Of a DNA stretch of 8,995 bases, positions 6,340-8,995 are shown piece by piece. Numbering within the stretch: the first letter of the stretch is position 1; each line of letters starts with the position of its first letter. Source of the stretch: an uncultured Clostridia bacterium (GTDB lineage: Bacteria; Bacillota; Clostridia; TANB77; CAG-508); the NCBI GenBank assembly GCA_947589135.1, contig CANPZT010000050.1, positions 1 through 8,995 of the forward strand, read 5' to 3'. The notes under the pieces were generated by a model that was given only the letters and a program-made list of their open reading frames with translations, searched no databases and was not told the DNA's origin. A program made the position numbers and the translations under genes.

Positions 6340-8907
6340 ATGTATGTATTCAATAGAATTACAGTTAATCCACAATTACCAAAAAGAATAGAAAAATTAT
6401 CAGAAATATCAAATAATTTATGGTGGTCTTGGAATACAGAATTCTTAAGACTATTTCAAAAAATAGATCAAGATTTATGGGAGCAATCAAATAAAAATCC
6501 AGTTAAATTTTTAAAACAAGTGTCACAAGAAAAATTAGAAAAAGCAGCAAAAGATGTAGCATTTTTAAAGGAATATGACAAAATTTCAGAAAATTTTGAA
6601 GACTACATGAATAGTAAAAATACATGGTTTAATAGCAAATACCCAGAAAATAAAAATGATTTGATTGCATATTTTTCAGCAGAATATGGATTGGATGAAA
6701 CTATTCCAATTTATTCAGGTGGACTTGGAATTTTATCAGGAGATCATTTAAAATCAGCAAGTGATTTAGGAATTCCATTAGTAGCAGTTGGGTTATTATA
6801 TAAAAATGGATATTTCCACCAAAAAATAAACGGATATGGTGGACAAGAAACAGAATATCATAGTATTGATTTACTTGATATGCCAATTCATCCAGTAAAA
6901 GATGAAAAAGGTGAAGACTTAATTATCTATGTTAAATTTCCAAAAAGAAGATTATATTTAAAAGTATGGCAAATTAATGTAGGTAGAGTAAAATTATATT
7001 TATTAGACTCTGATATAGAAAAAAACAATGAAGAAGACAGAGATGTAACTTTAAAATTATATGGTGGAGACCAAGAAATGAGAATTCGTCAAGAAATTGT
7101 TCTTGGAATGGCAGGTACTAATTTATTGACAAAATATCTAAAATTAAATCCAACAATTTATCATATGAATGAAGGACATTCTGCGTTTTTAACATTGGAA
7201 ATTACTAAAAATATTATAAAAGAAAAAGAAGTATCATTTGAAGTTGCAAAAGATATTGCAAGTTCAAAAACAGTGTTTACAACACATACACCTGTACCAG
7301 CAGGAAATGATATTTTTCCATTAGCATTAGTAGAAAAATACTTTAAAGATTTTTGGCCAAGATTGGGACTTTCAAGAGAAGAATTTTTAAAACTAGGAAT
7401 GAAACCATGTAATGAATTAGAAGCAGGGTTTAATATGGGAATTTTAGCATTAAAAATTGCAGGAAAGAAAAATGGAGTTAGCAAATTACATGGGGCAGTG
7501 TCAAGAGAATTATTTGGTGAAATATGGCCAAATATTGCAGCAAATGAATCACCAATAGGATATGTAACAAATGGAATTCACACATGTTCATGGCTTGCAC
7601 CAAAAATGAAGGAATTATATAATAAATACTTAACTCCATATTGGCAAGATAACATTTATAAAAACTCGACTTGGGAAAAAATTAATAATATTCCAGACGA
7701 AAAATTATGGGACATTCATAATGAAAGAAAATTAAAACTATTAAAGCTAGTAAAAGACAATACAACAGAAAGACTAAGGCGATCAGGATATAGTTATGAA
7801 GAAATTAACGAAATAGTTTCAAAACTTAATCCAGAAGCATTAACAATAGGTTTTGCAAGAAGATTTGCAACATATAAAAGAGCAACATTAATTTTTAAGG
7901 ATATAGAAAGAATTACACAAATCTTAAACAATAATGAAAGACCAGTACAATTAATATTTGCTGGAAAAGCACATCCTGCAGATAAAGAAGGACAAGATTT
8001 AATAAAATACATACATGAAATATCAATGATGCCACAATTTAAAGGAAAAATATTCTTACTTGAAAATTACAATATAGCAATGTCAAGATATTTGATAAGT
8101 GGTGTAGATGTATGGCTTAACAATCCAAGAAGGCCAATGGAAGCATCAGGAACAAGTGGTCAAAAAGCATCTGTAAATGGAGTTATTAATTTTAGTGTAC
8201 TAGATGGATGGTGGGCTGAAGGATACACTCAAGATAATGGATGGACAATAGGAACAAATGCAGAGTTCGATTCATATGAAGCACAAGACGTAGCAGATAG
8301 TCAAAGTATGTATCGAACATTAGAAGAAAAAATAATTCCAGCATATTATCAAAAAGACAAAAATGGAATGTCTAAAAAATGGTTGGAATATATGAAAAAA
8401 TCTATTATTACAACAGGAGGAAATTATAGTACATCTAGAATGTTAGTGGACTACACAAGTCAATTATATATACCATTATGCAACTTAACAAAAAAATATT
8501 ATTCAGATGTAGATAATGTAGCAGCATATAATTCATGGAAAAAAGACTTATTTAAAAATTGGAAAGACATAAAAATTACTCAAGTAGACAATATGGATAA
8601 CATTACAATAGATGCAGGAAACAATATAGATGTAGCCTGTGAAGTAGAACTTCCAAACATTAATGTAGACAATATAACAGTAGAGGTTTATTACGGAAAA
8701 ATCTTAGATAATGGTGTAGTTGAAGATGTAACTATAATACCAATGAAATTACAAGATAGAGACGATGAAAGCAAAGATTATTACTATACTGCCAAAATAA
8801 AACTAACAACAGGAGGAAATTACGGATATACATTTAGAGTAATGCCAAAACACGAAATGCTACTAGAGCCAGCTAATTTAGATTTGATAAAATGGATTAC
8901 AAAATAA
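6340..8907 (+). CDS. glgP: Alpha-glucan (glycogen/maltodextrin) phosphorylase
   Basis: PLP-dependent alpha-1,4-glucan phosphorylase; it releases glucose-1-phosphate from glycogen or maltodextrins with phosphate, in the cytoplasm. The 855-residue protein matches the compact bacterial/archaeal family rather than the muscle/E. coli form. It starts with that family's N-terminal NLWWSWN block (26-32). Further blocks are YSGGLGILSGDH (125-136), HMNEGHSAF (275-283), TTHTPVPAGND (314-324), NGIH (411-414), GFARRFATYKRA (504-515), FAGKAHPAD, and VWLNNPRRPMEASGTSGQKA with the PLP-binding Lys609, followed by DGWWAEGY. The last 105 residues or so form a beta-rich C-terminal domain (VEVYYGKI, YYYTAKIKL, GNYGYTFRVMP) usual in this family. 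The ATG has AAAGGAGG upstream with 11-nt spacing. It is transcribed from its own promoter and looks intact. Preference for glycogen over maltodextrin cannot be told from sequence. Confidence 0.96.
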   Translation: MYVFNRITVNPQLPKRIEKLSEISNNLWWSWNTEFLRLFQKIDQDLWEQSNKNPVKFLKQVSQEKLEKAAKDVAFLKEYDKISENFEDYMNSKNTWFNSKYPENKNDLIAYFSAEYGLDETIPIYSGGLGILSGDHLKSASDLGIPLVAVGLLYKNGYFHQKINGYGGQETEYHSIDLLDMPIHPVKDEKGEDLIIYVKFPKRRLYLKVWQINVGRVKLYLLDSDIEKNNEEDRDVTLKLYGGDQEMRIRQEIVLGMAGTNLLTKYLKLNPTIYHMNEGHSAFLTLEITKNIIKEKEVSFEVAKDIASSKTVFTTHTPVPAGNDIFPLALVEKYFKDFWPRLGLSREEFLKLGMKPCNELEAGFNMGILALKIAGKKNGVSKLHGAVSRELFGEIWPNIAANESPIGYVTNGIHTCSWLAPKMKELYNKYLTPYWQDNIYKNSTWEKINNIPDEKLWDIHNERKLKLLKLVKDNTTERLRRSGYSYEEINEIVSKLNPEALTIGFARRFATYKRATLIFKDIERITQILNNNERPVQLIFAGKAHPADKEGQDLIKYIHEISMMPQFKGKIFLLENYNIAMSRYLISGVDVWLNNPRRPMEASGTSGQKASVNGVINFSVLDGWWAEGYTQDNGWTIGTNAEFDSYEAQDVADSQSMYRTLEEKIIPAYYQKDKNGMSKKWLEYMKKSIITTGGNYSTSRMLVDYTSQLYIPLCNLTKKYYSDVDNVAAYNSWKKDLFKNWKDIKITQVDNMDNITIDAGNNIDVACEVELPNINVDNITVEVYYGKILDNGVVEDVTIIPMKLQDRDDESKDYYYTAKIKLTTGGNYGYTFRVMPKHEMLLEPANLDLIKWITK

Positions 8908-8910
8908 AGT

Positions 8911-8982
8911 TTACCAAAGATTCCGAGGTTGTCAAGGGGTCCGAGGTTGCCAAGGGTTCCGGGGTTGCCAATGGTTCCGGGT
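8911..8982. repeat. 18-bp G+C-rich tandem repeat (four copies) after glgP
   Basis: Four head-to-tail 18-bp units lie at 8911-8928, 8929-8946, 8947-8964 and 8965-8982, with consensus TTGCCAAGGGTTCCGAGG. The first and last copies are the most diverged. Each unit itself looks like two related 9-mers (TTGCCAAGG and GTTCCGAGG, 6 of 9 identical). By hand count 41 of 72 bases are G or C, far above the AT-rich surroundings. The array begins 3 bp after the glgP stop and decays at 8983. A 6-bp inverted repeat, TTGCCA (8965-8970) and TGGCAA (8988-8993), sits at its right edge. No spacers are present, so it is not a CRISPR. It could be an intergenic minisatellite, or the repeat-bearing 3' end of a minus-strand gene outside the window. 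Confidence 0.85.
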
Positions 8983-8995
8983 TTAAATGGCAATT

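Noticed and set aside
8911..8982. CRISPR array
   Set aside because: The units are contiguous with no unique spacers, and they are too short and too diverged.
8820..8995. Minus-strand open frame through the repeat and into the 3' end of glgP
   Set aside because: It lacks a visible start and most of it overlaps glgP antisense. The array's multiple-of-three period alone keeps frames open. It is kept only as a possibility in the repeat finding.

Overview
This is a compact, AT-rich stretch in which every gene lies on the + strand. It suggests a low-GC Bacillota, most likely a Clostridia-like anaerobe. The reasons are the pyrH-frr-uppS-cdsA-rseP order, AGA/A-ending codon use, AAGGAGG-type ribosome sites, TAA ending all nine complete or 3'-complete genes, and a glycogen phosphorylase of the compact bacterial type. 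Tryptophan is always TGG and no in-frame TGA is seen, so there is no sign of the Mycoplasma code. I cannot name a species.

Layout: positions 1-496 are the 3' two-thirds of pyrH (UMP kinase). An 84-bp gap with a conserved-looking stem-loop repeat follows, then frr (ribosome recycling factor, 581-1129), a short-chain polyprenyl diphosphate synthase (1149-2039), uppS (2142-2855) and cdsA (2876-3682). Where many Firmicutes carry dxr, this window instead has a 75-aa helical protein (3704-3931) and a zeta-toxin-family kinase (3933-4724), a probable antitoxin/toxin pair. The toxin reading frame breaks near 4690-4724, and about 80 codons of its probable C-terminus continue in another frame to 4936. 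rseP (site-2 protease, TTG start at 4966) follows at once. After 6216 a consensus sigma-A promoter (6252-6280) drives glgP (6340-8907). The window ends in a G+C-rich 18-bp tandem repeat (8911-8982) quite unlike the rest of the sequence.

How the genes work together: the farnesyl-diphosphate-synthase homologue would supply the allylic primer that UppS extends to undecaprenyl diphosphate, the lipid carrier for peptidoglycan. CdsA makes CDP-diacylglycerol for phospholipids, and RseP cuts membrane regulators. The zeta family is known to phosphorylate UDP-N-acetylglucosamine, a peptidoglycan precursor. A putative cell-wall-targeting toxin therefore sits inside an essential envelope-biogenesis operon, which is the most notable feature here. 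I see no convincing terminator from pyrH through rseP, so these genes may be one transcript, with glgP separate.
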